A stretch of DNA of 64,000 nucleotides, taken from contig NZ_NEGG01000005.1 in assembly GCF_002135295.1 (NCBI RefSeq), positions 124,001 to 188,000 of the forward strand, read 5' to 3'. Under the pieces are notes generated by a model, which saw only the letters and a program-made list of their open reading frames with translations, ran no database searches and was not told the DNA's origin. Position numbers and translations under genes: made by a program. This DNA comes from Acinetobacter sp. ANC 5054 (lineage in GTDB: Bacteria > Pseudomonadota > Gammaproteobacteria > Pseudomonadales > Moraxellaceae). Shown here piece after piece: positions 8,931 to 18,934 of this stretch. The first letter of the stretch is position 1, and each line of letters starts with the position of its first letter.

Positions 8931-9347
8931 TTATTTGCCGTCCCATGGTTCACACGTACCCGATGTTTTTTCCCAACATTGTTTACCTGTGCTGTCTATA
9001 GTTAAACTTCCTGTACTTTTCATTGCGCCAGTAGTTTTAGGAGTTGCTGTGAGTGTCCAAGTTTGATCCCCTGCATCTAAATCTAGTGAGTACAATGCAT
9101 CATGGCTAGGGAAGTCTACTGTAGTATTTGAACCATCTATCGTAGCAGATGAATAATTATGATTGATAACATAATAGCTCTGCATTTTTTGTGCAATTTG
9201 CATCATTTCTGCTTGCGCATCAGCACGTTTAGTTCTCTGTACATAGTTTTGATATGAGGGATAAGCAATTGCCGCAAGAATTGCAATAATAACCACAACA
9301 ATCATCAGCTCAATTAATGTAAATCCTTTCACGCTCTTCATTACCAT
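8931..9347 (-). CDS. pilE: Type IV minor prepilin, PilE-like
   Basis: 138-residue prepilin. After a short leader it has the class III signal KG^[17 protein letters not shown] with Glu at mature position 5, so it is processed by PilD and assembled by the type IV pilus machinery. Two cysteines near the C-terminus ([16 protein letters not shown]) suggest a disulfide-bonded D-region. It is the last gene of the fimU-pilV-pilW-pilX-pilY1 operon. The upstream stop and an in-frame ATG at 9341 overlap as TAATG, which would couple translation; ATG 9347 is two codons longer. In A. baylyi this region holds the pilin-like competence genes comE and comF, so DNA uptake is a likely second role. Confidence 0.88.
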   Translation of the reverse strand: MVMKSVKGFTLIELMIVVVIIAILAAIAYPSYQNYVQRTKRADAQAEMMQIAQKMQSYYVINHNYSSATIDGSNTTVDFPSHDALYSLDLDAGDQTWTLTATPKTTGAMKSTGSLTIDSTGKQCWEKTSGTCEPWDGK

Positions 9348-10021
9348 GACTCACTATTATCATCATCACCACAGTCTACGAATGTTGTCACAACATTTTT
9401 TACTTTTGTCATACAACGAAGGCCCGTATTGGTTAAAAGCAAATCATAATTACGTGGCTGTTTAGGCTCCGAACCGTCTTTAGCACGTTCCACAGAAATA
9501 GCCCAACTCAATCCATTAACGCTTTCAGAATCAGTTGTTTCTGTACCCTCACTATTTACAATTGTCAAAGGTTTATGACCAGTACCACCATCAACTAAGG
9601 TAATGATATATTTAACATCTGCGCCACTCGCACCTAAAGGCAATGACAATTTTCCTGTCGCTTTGTCATAATAGCTTTCACTGGTAGAATTCCCATCGGA
9701 ATCAGTACCTTGATAACCATATAAATAAGTTGCATCAAAACCCTTATAACTAAAATTTTTAGATTTAAAACGCTCAAGCTCTCCTGCCAACCGCAAGGCT
9801 TCTTGACGAGCGATGGCAAGATCTTTACGTTCAATATATTGACTGTAACTTGGGATCGCGATTGCTGCCAAAATTGCAACAACAACAACCACGATCATCA
9901 ACTCAATTAATGTAAAACCTTTTGCCTTTTTTAATTGCGCTACCGAATTTAATTGCACAGCTGTAGCAGAAACAGTCAGCTGTGTATTATGCGTTCGTAT
10001 TAAACTAGAAAAAAAGTTCAT
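9341..10021 (-). CDS. Type IV minor prepilin (ComE/ComF-like) with a long leader
   Basis: 226-residue pilin-like protein with the signature AKG^[17 protein letters not shown] and Glu at mature position 5. The leader before the cleavage glycine is 35 residues from ATG 10021, much longer than the usual 5-10. That ATG has a good ribosome site (TAGGAG), and the only shorter option is a GTG at leader residue 22 with no ribosome site. The C-terminal part has two cysteines (LRCMTKV and VDCGDDD). It sits 10 bp after pilY1, inside the tip operon. It resembles PilE-type minor pilins and occupies the place of a competence pilin in A. baylyi. Confidence 0.85.
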   Translation of the reverse strand: MNFFSSLIRTHNTQLTVSATAVQLNSVAQLKKAKGFTLIELMIVVVVVAILAAIAIPSYSQYIERKDLAIARQEALRLAGELERFKSKNFSYKGFDATYLYGYQGTDSDGNSTSESYYDKATGKLSLPLGASGADVKYIITLVDGGTGHKPLTIVNSEGTETTDSESVNGLSWAISVERAKDGSEPKQPRNYDLLLTNTGLRCMTKVKNVVTTFVDCGDDDNSESW

Positions 10022-10031
10022 CTCTTTACTC

Positions 10032-13000
10032 CTAGCGTGTTTCATACCAACGCAATTGTCTTAAATTTGCGGTCGTACTAAACAATTGACATTCAGGCAA
10101 GTTTTTATTTGCAGTAACTTCACAATCCACACTACCCGGACGTGGCACTACCAAGCCAGTATTATCTTTATTATTGTTATGACCTAATCCAAGGCCAGAA
10201 CCTAAAATACCAGCACCTATTTTAACTTTATTAGGTTCACCTGATGTTGTTGTTGCAAACGGACATTTTCCTGTTGGTAAGCAGAACTGATACACATAGG
10301 AATCACCTTTAACACCAGCACCACAATTACCACCAATACCCGTACCATCGCGATGGAATACGTTTACATAGAGCATGCTATCCAGTGCATAAAGTTCATT
10401 CATGCCTTTATACACACCTGCCTTGTCAGAATAAGTATATTTCCAGCCATCGTTATCGGCGACAGGAACACCATCATCCATTACATGATTTAACGATTCT
10501 AAGGCTATATTATTCGTTACAAGTGTCAATTCATCATATAGTGCTGGTTTAGCAACATCTTTGTCATAAACAACAAATACACCATCATCTGCACTAACTG
10601 TAGACCCATTATGGTTTGTTCCTGTAGCACCGACTAAAGGCTTACTTCTATTCCCTGAGCTAAAAGCAACTGCGGCGATATAGCCATTGTTACTTTCATG
10701 AATCGATACACTTGGCATTTCATAGAAACGTGGGCTTGCACCACCCGCTGCATGCTCATCAAATAAGCGAACAACGCGTTTAGCAAAGTTAGCTTTTTTA
10801 GCATTTTCATCTGTACCCGTTGCAAGATTGTTTAAATCAACACGGAAGCCTTGCCCTGCTAAATCGCCAAAATAAAGATTATCCACTAAACCATCATTAT
10901 CACGATCGACTGCATTAATCTGACTCACAACACTGTATTTCATATTGATATTTGCGTCGCTCGCATCAGTGAATGCCTGAGCTCCTAAGGCTTTTGTAGC
11001 ATTTGCGCTTGTCCACCACAGTAAATCACCCGTATCTGCATCAAACATATAAACACCAGCACCACCACCGTTGGTTGTAGTTTGATTGTAATCAGCAGCT
11101 TCATAACCTGCATCATAACCACCACCTACAAACATCACTGGACGTTTTTCACCCCCAAAGTTTACATAAGCCAGCGTCGGTTTAGACCAACTTTGCCCCA
11201 TGTAATCTAGTGCTTCTACAGACACAGTGGAGCCAGATTTATATATTTTCGAGCCTGTTAATTTTGGATCTATATGGAATTTCAAGCTAGGCTTATCTAA
11301 GTTAGTAAGGTCCAATGCATAGTAACTGTTACCGCCCATGCGCAGACCACCATATACCCACTGTAAGCCTTTGAGTGCTAAATCTGTGTTTGTACCACCA
11401 TCACTTGTCTTATCGGAAGTTTGAACTGTTAATGAACCATCCTCTTTTGAAACATATTGAGTATACGCAGTCCATGGTGCATCAATCCCATAAAACAAAT
11501 TAGCAGATCCGCCAGTGGTCGATTTTTCAGCTAAAAATGCATCTCGCTGCCTTTCCATCATCTCATGAGGAGCAAATGCAAATTTTTCTTTACCTGTTTT
11601 AACATCTACAACATGTAAAAGCCCTTGTGAGCTACCAAAGAGCAAATAATCATCACGATCTGTTGTATCTAATGCGCCCGTTGCAACATCAACTTTAATT
11701 GCACCACGTTGGGTAAGTAAAATTGGTGTTGAGTGCATTACTGTACCAAACTGACGAAGTTCAGTAGCAGAAGACAAACTATTTAAGGTAATTCCAGTTG
11801 CATTAGCAGCAACGTTGTAACCCAACAAGTTCAACCAATAATTTTTTTGTGGATCATTAACAAATGAGGCGTTCGTACCTGTACCAAACAATGCATTTAC
11901 ATTTAATTCTTTTAGAGAATTTGTTTCATTTGCGGTATATGGCGTCGACGAACTAATCTCTCTATTGGTAAAAATAGTCCGTCGAACATATGCTTCACTC
12001 TCCGAATTAAGTGCGGTACCTAAAGCCAATTGACCGAGCACGCCTCCGCTCCAAAGTCCGTTTGCATTTGAGTTAAGCGAACCATCGTCTTTAATCAACT
12101 TAATAGTATTAGAACTATTATAAAGTTGGCCATTATGGATATTATATTTATTAAGATTACCCATCCACAAACGGTATTCCGCCTGGGGCTTTGGTGTAAA
12201 TGATGCGTAATAACCATAAGGTTGGATTGTTAATGGATTTAAGGCATCTTGCGGTAGTGTAGGTGAACCTGTTGCAATAGGTTCAAAATCAGGGGTTACA
12301 TTAGTGACGAATTTTATAATACTATTTTTAATATCATCCGCATCTTCAGCATAGTAGAAACCACCATCACCATAGGCTGAGCTTCCCCATAAACATGCAT
12401 TTTTTGCATCATCATTGGGTGCACTTGCACAATTATATGTATCATCTGTATTTTTTGTTAAACCTGAAAAAGAAGAACCAAAACCAACGACAGCCGTTTT
12501 AATTTTCATTCTGCCGGGATTTTTGGTCGGATCTAAAATCTTCTTCGAGTATTCACCAATATATTCCCAACCACCTGTTTCACCAGAAAATAGATTTGAT
12601 TTTAACCTAGGTGAAATTAACGTTCCAGTTCCAGATGGCTTACCTTTAAATTCATAATCCACTGAACTTAGAGTTGTATTCATAATGGCTTGTGCCATAT
12701 TATCTTTTGTTGAGTTAGGAGCTCCATCTGTTAAAAAGTAAATCCCATTACCATTACATGTATTTGCACTTCCTGCTGGATGATATTTACCTGTAGATAT
12801 ATTCTTACTATTTTCGACTGAGTACCTGTAACCACCTACCAAATTATCAGTGTAAGAATCTGCTAAATTAGTACTTGCTTTTTCAACTAAAGCAAATGGA
12901 TTACTCCTGTATGCAACAATGCCATATGCCGAATTGTTTGCATATGGTCCCCAAACCTTACCTACTATCGGCTCAATATCCAATGGCTCTTGATCCACCT

Positions 13001-14372
13001 TCATCCAACCACCATAACGCCAACCTGCAGGCAACTTACTTAATGTCTCCCAACCACTAGTCATTTCACCATTACTAGAGACACCAGCCGCTTTTAAAGC
13101 ATTTTTAAAATTAGTCTGCCCTACAATTTGAATCCAACCACCATTTCCATCTGGTCTAAAAACCGTTCCACTTTGATTACTATTTTGATAAACGCCATTT
13201 ACAACATTGGTACTAACTGTTTTATTGCCAGCATCTACACTTGGCCAATTATTAATACATTGCTTAACATCATTTGCTTTACCTGAAATTTTAAAATCAG
13301 AAGAAGTTAAGGCATTCGCTCCTGTTGTAAGTTCTACACAAATAAAATGCACTTGATCATATGGAGAATTAACATTCTGCATAGTCATTGAACCATCATA
13401 TATCCACTCTATGGCGGTTAAAGATGAATGTGAATTATTAACCCCCGTTGTGGTACCCATCATATAAGCTCCAGCTTCAGCATAAGCTTGAACAGCAGGT
13501 GTACCGCCAGCAGTTTTATACTGCTTAGTTCCTAAAGGATATAAATTACTAGATTTACGCAATATATTTGATACGTATTTTGTATCACTAGTTGCAGAAA
13601 TATATGACTCACCATCTACACCCAAACTTACCTTTTGCCTCCCATTCCCATATGTTTTATTATCCAACGATTGAAACGATGCCACTTTCTTAGCCAACTC
13701 AACACGATGGCCATAATCAAGCTCATGGTTTTTTACTAAAATAGCACCTGAATGTCCGTCAATTAACTTTAATTCAGAACCAGATACATTTAGCCCAGTT
13801 TTTGCAGAAAATTGCCCCAAACCCATTACGACCTTATCTGATAAATCATTACCAGCCAATAAAGGAATTATTGCATCCTTTAAACGCGACAACCGATCAT
13901 ACTGCCAATTAACACCATTAGTACAACCACGCAGATAATATGTAATTGTAGTACTCTCGTTAGAGTTTTCAGAATTTACAATAGTGACAGTTTTAGATAT
14001 TGCCGTAGCGTTTGTAGAGGTTGTTTCCGCCTTTACAGGAATAGAATTTTGAAATCCTGCTAAATTATAAGTCCAAGCTTTAAAATTTCTAGTGCCACTT
14101 CCTGTTTCTGAAACATCTGTCCTACTACATAAAGATGCCCCATCAACATCTCCAGGACTTCCCCAAAGATAATTCTTAGGCATAACCAAAGAACTAATCC
14201 CCATACTCCCTGAAGTATCTAACATTAGTAAAATCGAAGTTTGCCCACCAGTCGCATTTGTATAAATATCAATATCACTGGCTTGCGTTGCCACACTTTG
14301 ACATAGTGCCAAAGTCATCATCATTGATACCGAAGCCGAAAGTATATTTTTTTGATATAACTTTTTCATCAC
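10032..14372 (-). CDS. pilY1: PilY1/ComC-like type IV pilus tip adhesin
   Basis: 1,446-residue exported protein with a signal peptide ending near ATQA^SDID. An N-terminal von Willebrand A-like domain has the metal-site motif DTSGS (Asp52, Ser54, Ser56). The C-terminal half matches the PilY1 beta-propeller and includes an EF-hand-like calcium loop, DRDNDGLVD, near residues 1,155-1,163. In Pseudomonas the homologous site controls pilus extension and retraction, and the A. baylyi homologue ComC is needed for transformation. It probably caps the pilus with the minor pilins encoded around it. Several cysteines in the last 120 residues may form disulfides. The start MMKKLYQKN could be either methionine. 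Confidence 0.9.
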   Translation of the reverse strand: MMKKLYQKNILSASVSMMMTLALCQSVATQASDIDIYTNATGGQTSILLMLDTSGSMGISSLVMPKNYLWGSPGDVDGASLCSRTDVSETGSGTRNFKAWTYNLAGFQNSIPVKAETTSTNATAISKTVTIVNSENSNESTTITYYLRGCTNGVNWQYDRLSRLKDAIIPLLAGNDLSDKVVMGLGQFSAKTGLNVSGSELKLIDGHSGAILVKNHELDYGHRVELAKKVASFQSLDNKTYGNGRQKVSLGVDGESYISATSDTKYVSNILRKSSNLYPLGTKQYKTAGGTPAVQAYAEAGAYMMGTTTGVNNSHSSLTAIEWIYDGSMTMQNVNSPYDQVHFICVELTTGANALTSSDFKISGKANDVKQCINNWPSVDAGNKTVSTNVVNGVYQNSNQSGTVFRPDGNGGWIQIVGQTNFKNALKAAGVSSNGEMTSGWETLSKLPAGWRYGGWMKVDQEPLDIEPIVGKVWGPYANNSAYGIVAYRSNPFALVEKASTNLADSYTDNLVGGYRYSVENSKNISTGKYHPAGSANTCNGNGIYFLTDGAPNSTKDNMAQAIMNTTLSSVDYEFKGKPSGTGTLISPRLKSNLFSGETGGWEYIGEYSKKILDPTKNPGRMKIKTAVVGFGSSFSGLTKNTDDTYNCASAPNDDAKNACLWGSSAYGDGGFYYAEDADDIKNSIIKFVTNVTPDFEPIATGSPTLPQDALNPLTIQPYGYYASFTPKPQAEYRLWMGNLNKYNIHNGQLYNSSNTIKLIKDDGSLNSNANGLWSGGVLGQLALGTALNSESEAYVRRTIFTNREISSSTPYTANETNSLKELNVNALFGTGTNASFVNDPQKNYWLNLLGYNVAANATGITLNSLSSATELRQFGTVMHSTPILLTQRGAIKVDVATGALDTTDRDDYLLFGSSQGLLHVVDVKTGKEKFAFAPHEMMERQRDAFLAEKSTTGGSANLFYGIDAPWTAYTQYVSKEDGSLTVQTSDKTSDGGTNTDLALKGLQWVYGGLRMGGNSYYALDLTNLDKPSLKFHIDPKLTGSKIYKSGSTVSVEALDYMGQSWSKPTLAYVNFGGEKRPVMFVGGGYDAGYEAADYNQTTTNGGGAGVYMFDADTGDLLWWTSANATKALGAQAFTDASDANINMKYSVVSQINAVDRDNDGLVDNLYFGDLAGQGFRVDLNNLATGTDENAKKANFAKRVVRLFDEHAAGGASPRFYEMPSVSIHESNNGYIAAVAFSSGNRSKPLVGATGTNHNGSTVSADDGVFVVYDKDVAKPALYDELTLVTNNIALESLNHVMDDGVPVADNDGWKYTYSDKAGVYKGMNELYALDSMLYVNVFHRDGTGIGGNCGAGVKGDSYVYQFCLPTGKCPFATTTSGEPNKVKIGAGILGSGLGLGHNNNKDNTGLVVPRPGSVDCEVTANKNLPECQLFSTTANLRQLRWYETR

Positions 14373-14386
14373 TAAATCCTCTTTCC

Positions 14387-15073
14387 TTACGATACCAATT
14401 TTGGCTGACCGCCAACGACATAATCAGAATGTTGCATATTGTATGGAATATTTAAGCCATCAAAACATGCTGCTACTTCTGAACTTTTCTCTTTAAAGCA
14501 AGCCTCAATATCAGCTTTAGATGCAGCAGAAAAACTTGGTAGTATAGAAATTACTGTTGCACCAATATTATTGGTGCTTGATGGAACTGGACTTTGACCA
14601 ACACTGGTACCCTTAGGAACACTACTAAATGGTGCTTCGGTCGTTGTATTTTTAGTTAAATAAATTTGGGAAATAACAGCTGAACGCCCCATTGAAAACT
14701 GATTTGCTTTACAAAATCCACTGACACCTTGCTTAGTCGTTGAACCATCTGCAGAAATTGCACTTGCTTTAGACAACTTAAAAAAACTACTTTCACTAGC
14801 TCTATAGCAAAAAACCAATTCATCTTTTGCATTCGCCGCAGAGTTAAAATAAGCAAACATGCCATCTAATGCCATTTGTCTTGCAATTTGATTTGGGTTT
14901 TCAATATTAAATAATGCTGAGTCAGAATTCCCCATAAGTAGCGAATTAACCTGGCTATTCGTAGCAATTTTAAGCCCCAAAATACCCGACTTCACCGCAA
15001 TTGTTCCTATTAAAGTAATAATGACTAAAATAATTAATACTGTAATTAATGTCGCACCTTTTTGTTGATTCAT
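14387..15073 (-). CDS. pilX: Minor pilin PilX (GspK-like tip pilin)
   Basis: 228-residue prepilin with leader MNQQKG^ATLITVLIILVII. Mature position 5 is Thr, not Glu; loss of Glu5 is typical of PilX/GspK pilins that sit at the very tip and need no partner above them. Two CF/GFCK-type cysteine segments lie in the soluble domain. The start overlaps the pilW stop as TAATG, implying coupled translation. It is 14 bp from pilY1, its expected partner. Confidence 0.85.
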   Translation of the reverse strand: MNQQKGATLITVLIILVIITLIGTIAVKSGILGLKIATNSQVNSLLMGNSDSALFNIENPNQIARQMALDGMFAYFNSAANAKDELVFCYRASESSFFKLSKASAISADGSTTKQGVSGFCKANQFSMGRSAVISQIYLTKNTTTEAPFSSVPKGTSVGQSPVPSSTNNIGATVISILPSFSAASKADIEACFKEKSSEVAACFDGLNIPYNMQHSDYVVGGQPKLVS

Positions 15074-16068
15074 TACGATGCCCCCAATGTATTACGAATG
15101 GCAACAACTTGATTTACAGCTTGGCGAAGATATTTTTTGTTTAATGCCTCATCACCTTTTAAAGTCACATTCTGTCCTGCCACTTCAAATGTCTTTTTTG
15201 TATTTAGACTTGCATCTGCCCCAATTGTGCCAGTCGAACGAGATAATACGCCAACATCAATTGAAACCACATTTAAATAAGTCTTTGTACAAGATGTCGC
15301 ATATTTATCAGCCTCACAAGGCTCGGCATCTAAAATACCATTCATCTCATCTTTATAATCACTTATCGTCATATATCTTAAGTTTCCAGCTGGATTCTTA
15401 ACACCTAAACGTATTCTAAATGCATCCACTCGTTGCATAATTTGTTGTGCATTCGCGCCCAAACCATCTATCGTTGTGCTAGTCGATTCGTAAGAACCTG
15501 CATCACAATACAAAGAATAAGACTTTGGCTCCCCTGCAACTTGTTGTGGTGTTTCAGCTACAAAATAGCGTTGTACAATAATCTTTGATGAAGCATCGTC
15601 AATATCATTCCCTTCGCAATCTGTGATTATTTCTTCCGCAGGAACATATTGCATTGTAAATTGGTCACTATTCCCCGAAGTATTATCAGCATCATTATTT
15701 TGTGCAGTCGCATATTTACTTTCTAAATCACTAAAAGCAGCTAAAGTGGTTGGAAGATTTTCTTTAGTAAAAATGACACCTGAACCATTAGTAATATTGT
15801 TGACGCGCTGAGAAGACAATGTATTTAGATTTGTATGACGAATATCATGCGTAACTACAGATAAGCCAAAATTCGCATTTTGTTGTAATTCGCCCATGCT
15901 GTTTTGTAAATTTAAGGATCTCGAGCTGCTAAAGAAGATAGCTAAGCCCGCAGCAACGATGATTAGCCCCAATGCCAATGCAATCATAAGCTCGATTAAG
16001 GTGAAACCAGCATTTACTCGATTACCATAGGTCGAGTGATAAGAAGTCGTATGTCTATTAGCTCCCAT
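15073..16068 (-). CDS. pilW: Minor pilin PilW
   Basis: 331-residue prepilin. The class III signal NAG^[20 protein letters not shown] follows a 21-residue leader (MGANRHTTSYHSTYGNRVNAG). No other in-frame start codon lies between ATG 16068 and the cleavage site, so the long leader is real unless the start is even further upstream. The ribosome site is AGGTCTATAACT. It overlaps the pilV end by 11 bp. The soluble domain has several cysteines. Family role: part of the priming tip complex with PilV, PilX and FimU. Confidence 0.87.
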   Translation of the reverse strand: MGANRHTTSYHSTYGNRVNAGFTLIELMIALALGLIIVAAGLAIFFSSSRSLNLQNSMGELQQNANFGLSVVTHDIRHTNLNTLSSQRVNNITNGSGVIFTKENLPTTLAAFSDLESKYATAQNNDADNTSGNSDQFTMQYVPAEEIITDCEGNDIDDASSKIIVQRYFVAETPQQVAGEPKSYSLYCDAGSYESTSTTIDGLGANAQQIMQRVDAFRIRLGVKNPAGNLRYMTISDYKDEMNGILDAEPCEADKYATSCTKTYLNVVSIDVGVLSRSTGTIGADASLNTKKTFEVAGQNVTLKGDEALNKKYLRQAVNQVVAIRNTLGAS

Positions 16069-16546
16069 AGTTATAGACCTCCATAATGATACATTGTGCA
16101 TTTGGGATATATGCGGCACCGTTTGTACAGTCTGTTGCTGCCGTGCCATTTGTTGCTGTAGTACCACCCCATGCAACATATACACATTTACGAACCAATG
16201 TTGAGCCTTGGCAATTTAAAACATTCATATTCATACCTAAATCGGTAGCATGTTTACTTACTTGCGCATAGTCGTATTGAGCCATTTCCGTAGGTGTACA
16301 AAATTCTGCAGCACATTTTGTTGCCGCACTCTCATCACTTTTATAGTCAAGTAGGCCTTCACGATTCATACGCATTCTTTCTGCCAAATCACGTGCAATA
16401 TTAGTTGCTTGAACATTCATACTGGCTTCAGTCGTTGCTGTAACAGCTCGAATTTGTAATGCAACAAAACCCAATACTGCGATACTAAGCAATATAAGCG
16501 CGACCAACACCTCAATCAAACCAACACCTTTTTGAGAATTTATCAT
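16058..16546 (-). CDS. pilV: Minor pilin PilV
   Basis: 162-residue prepilin, leader MINSQKG^VGLIEVLVALILLSIAV, with Glu at mature position 5 and the GspI/PilV-type VGLIEVLVAL motif. ATG 16546 is preceded by AGGGA. The soluble domain has two cysteine pairs (TKCAAEFCTP and a later pair). It overlaps pilW and follows fimU by 17 bp in the tip operon. Confidence 0.9.
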   Translation of the reverse strand: MINSQKGVGLIEVLVALILLSIAVLGFVALQIRAVTATTEASMNVQATNIARDLAERMRMNREGLLDYKSDESAATKCAAEFCTPTEMAQYDYAQVSKHATDLGMNMNVLNCQGSTLVRKCVYVAWGGTTATNGTAATDCTNGAAYIPNAQCIIMEVYNYGS

Positions 16547-16563
16547 TATATTTTTCCCTAATT

Positions 16564-16986
16564 TTAGGTTGGGCAACTGGTTAAAGATTTGTTGTACACG
16601 ACTGTTCCACCTTTTTGTACAAAGACATAAGCTTTTAATGTTGAATCACTTTTGTGCGAAAAAATAAAGCACTCTGCATTATCTGTTTGACCTAAGCGTT
16701 TAAATGTTATCGACGTCTCACCACTATCTTTTTGAATATAAGACGGCTCCCAAGTTTTATATGAATCAGCAACCGTTGCATTTACAGCTAAAATCTGTGG
16801 TTTCTGCTTAAAAATGGCTTCCGAACGAGTTTCAGCCAACAGGTCAATAAAATCACGAGTATCTGTCGTTAACTGATAATTTCGAACTAAATTAATAAAT
16901 GAAGGTGCAGCCATCATGGCAATAATCGCCAATACAGCGATCGTCACCATCAACTCAATTAACGTAAAACCTTTATTTTTCTGCAT
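16564..16986 (-). CDS. fimU: Minor pilin FimU/FimT (GspH-like)
   Basis: 140-residue prepilin, leader MQKNKG^FTLIELMVTIAVLAIIAMMA. The open frame continues 42 codons upstream, but ATG 16986 directly follows a GGGGGGAG ribosome site and gives the expected short leader. The GspH-type sequence LLAETRSEAIFKQ follows the pilin helix. It is the first gene of the minor-pilin operon; a candidate promoter lies at 17017-17045. FimT-type pilins of competent bacteria can bind DNA, but the DNA-binding tail cannot be confirmed here. Confidence 0.88.
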   Translation of the reverse strand: MQKNKGFTLIELMVTIAVLAIIAMMAAPSFINLVRNYQLTTDTRDFIDLLAETRSEAIFKQKPQILAVNATVADSYKTWEPSYIQKDSGETSITFKRLGQTDNAECFIFSHKSDSTLKAYVFVQKGGTVVYNKSLTSCPT

Positions 16987-17016
16987 ACTCCCCCCAAGGC
17001 ACCAAAACTTTACCCT

Positions 17017-17045
17017 ATTAAAAATAATATCTAATAATTTTACAA
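17017..17045 (-). promoter_or_regulatory. Candidate sigma-70 promoter for the minor-pilin operon
   Basis: On the minus strand TTGTAA, a 17-bp spacer and TTTAAT, about 30 bp upstream of fimU. It lies just beyond the ispH terminator. Confidence 0.45.
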
Positions 17046-17078
17046 AACCAACACAAATAAGGATAAATGGCATAAAAA

Positions 17079-17113
17079 AACAGATAATTGCCAAAAAGCA
17101 ATTATCTGTCAAT
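17079..17113 (-). terminator. ispH terminator
   Basis: Perfect 12-bp stem ACAGATAATTGC/GCAATTATCTGT with loop CAAAAA, followed on the minus strand by a seven-T run. It separates ispH from the minor-pilin operon. Confidence 0.88.
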
Positions 17114-17149
17114 TCTTAAAAAAATTCAGAATGTTAAGCGATTAACACT

Positions 17150-18100
17150 TTAAGCCTGAGTTACAGGAATACGTAACTCTTTTGGCAAACTAAATGTAAT
17201 ATTTTCTTCACGCCCATCTAGCTCTTGTGGTGCTTTTGCCCCCCAATCCTGTAAACGCTGAATCACTTGCTTAATTAAAATTTCTGGCGCAGATGCACCT
17301 GCGGTGACACCAATTTTAGTCTGATCATTAAACCATTCTTGTTGTAATTGATCGGCATTATCGACCAAATAAGCATGTTTCCCCATACGCTCAGCGAGTT
17401 CACGTAGTCGGTTTGAATTCGATGAATTTGGCGAACCCACAACCAACACAACATCACATTGCTCCGCCAAATCACGCACCGCATCTTGACGGTTTTGTGT
17501 GGCATAGCAAATATCATCTTTGCGTGGGCCTTGAATTTCAGGAAACTTCTGACGTAAGGCATCAATCACCTTCGCTGTATCATCTATAGATAGTGTAGTC
17601 TGAGTAACGAAAGCTACTTTTTCTGGATTTCGAACATCTAAATCAGCAACATCTTGTTCATCTTCAACCAAATAAATTGAGCCACCATTTTTGGTGTCAT
17701 ATTGCCCCATTGTACCTTCAACTTCTGGGTGCCCTTCATGCCCAATCAAAATTGCTTCAACACCTTCACGCGCATACTTAGTGACTTCTATATGTACTTT
17801 CGTGACCAGTGGACATGTCGCATCAAACACTTTTAAACCACGGCGTTCCGCTTCTTGTTGTACCGCTTTAGATACACCATGCGCACTGAAGATCACGATA
17901 TTGTCATCCGGCACTTCATCAAGTTCATCGACAAAAATTGCGCCACGTTGACGAAGATCATCCACGACAAATTTGTTGTGCACTACTTCATGACGTACAT
18001 AAATAGGCGGGTTAAAGCATTCAAGTGCACGGTTTACAATCGCGATAGCACGATCTACCCCTGCACAGAAACCACGTGGATTAGCTAAAACAATTTCCAT
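17150..18100 (-). CDS. ispH: 4-hydroxy-3-methylbut-2-enyl diphosphate reductase IspH
   Basis: 316-residue iron-sulfur enzyme of the last MEP-pathway step, making IPP and DMAPP. Cluster-binding cysteines are visible in [22 protein letters not shown] and [11 protein letters not shown]. The start is placed at ATG 18100 ([14 protein letters not shown]) with GAGGA upstream, because the six-codon extension begins with GTG and the family starts at this point. It is divergent from gmk and ends at a strong terminator. Confidence 0.96.
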   Translation of the reverse strand: MEIVLANPRGFCAGVDRAIAIVNRALECFNPPIYVRHEVVHNKFVVDDLRQRGAIFVDELDEVPDDNIVIFSAHGVSKAVQQEAERRGLKVFDATCPLVTKVHIEVTKYAREGVEAILIGHEGHPEVEGTMGQYDTKNGGSIYLVEDEQDVADLDVRNPEKVAFVTQTTLSIDDTAKVIDALRQKFPEIQGPRKDDICYATQNRQDAVRDLAEQCDVVLVVGSPNSSNSNRLRELAERMGKHAYLVDNADQLQQEWFNDQTKIGVTAGASAPEILIKQVIQRLQDWGAKAPQELDGREENITFSLPKELRIPVTQA

Positions 18101-18234
18101 AGAATCCTCAATGCCCACTCATTTTTTACGGGTATCACTTGAAATAAATGCAAACAATAGACGTCTGACTATTTTGTTTGGCGCGCGTCTACTCTAAAAT
18201 AGAGAAGATATTTTATCATATCAGGAAAAATATC

Positions 18235-18858
18235 ATGTCGGGTCTCTTGTTTGTCGTTTCTGCTGCTTCGGGAACAGGCAAAACATCCCTCGTTAAAGCC
18301 CTGCTTGAACGTGTAAACAATTTACATGTCTCTGTTTCTCATACGACTCGTGGTCAGCGTCCTGGCGAATTAGATGGCGTTCATTACCATTTTGCAAAAA
18401 AAGAAGACTTTTTAGCGCTCGTAAATGAAGGTGGTTTCATTGAATATGCAGAAGTTTTTGGCAACTACTATGGTACTGCTCAGCGTACTGTAAAAGACCA
18501 ATTGGCAAAAGGTCATGACGTTTTACTTGAAATTGATTGGCAAGGTGCTGAACAAGTTCGTAAGCTTTTTCCTGAATCTAGACAAATTTTCATTCTCCCT
18601 CCAAGTCAGTTCGATTTGCGTCAACGTTTATCCAATCGCGGCACGGACTCTGTTGAAGTCATTGAACATCGCTTAAGTTGTGCGGTTGAAGATATGCAGC
18701 AATATGTCAATTTTGACTATGTCATTATTAATGACGACTTTAATAAAGCATTGCATGATCTTGAATCTGTGATTATTGCCAATCGCCTTGTTTTAAAACA
18801 GCAAGCAACTCGCCATGAGAACTTGATTCAAAAATTAATCACGCCCAGTGATCAATGA
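18235..18858 (+). CDS. gmk: Guanylate kinase
   Basis: 207-residue kinase converting GMP to GDP. The P-loop SAASGTGKTSLVKALL is at the N-terminus, followed by the GMP-binding segment HTTRGQRPGELDGVHYHF. The open frame runs 19 codons further upstream, but ATG 18235 with AGGA in front gives the standard N-terminus MSGLLFVVSA. It lies upstream of rpoZ and spoT, the common gammaproteobacterial gmk-rpoZ-spoT order. Confidence 0.96.
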   Translation: MSGLLFVVSAASGTGKTSLVKALLERVNNLHVSVSHTTRGQRPGELDGVHYHFAKKEDFLALVNEGGFIEYAEVFGNYYGTAQRTVKDQLAKGHDVLLEIDWQGAEQVRKLFPESRQIFILPPSQFDLRQRLSNRGTDSVEVIEHRLSCAVEDMQQYVNFDYVIINDDFNKALHDLESVIIANRLVLKQQATRHENLIQKLITPSDQ

Positions 18859-18865
18859 TTAAAAC

Positions 18866-18894
18866 TTGAGTCTATAGACAAAGCACCTTATACT
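18866..18894 (+). promoter_or_regulatory. rpoZ: Sigma-70 promoter for rpoZ
   Basis: TTGAGT, a 17-bp spacer and TATACT, directly after the gmk stop and about 40 bp before rpoZ. A near-consensus promoter that allows rpoZ to be expressed apart from gmk. Confidence 0.65.
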
Positions 18895-18934
18895 GCACAG
18901 TCTGTTAAAAATTTATATTCAAACGAGAATTCTT

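Noticed and set aside
17079..17113. 12-bp perfect palindrome upstream of the minor-pilin operon as an operator
   Set aside because: It is followed by a seven-T run on the ispH strand and sits just after ispH, so a terminator is the simpler reading.
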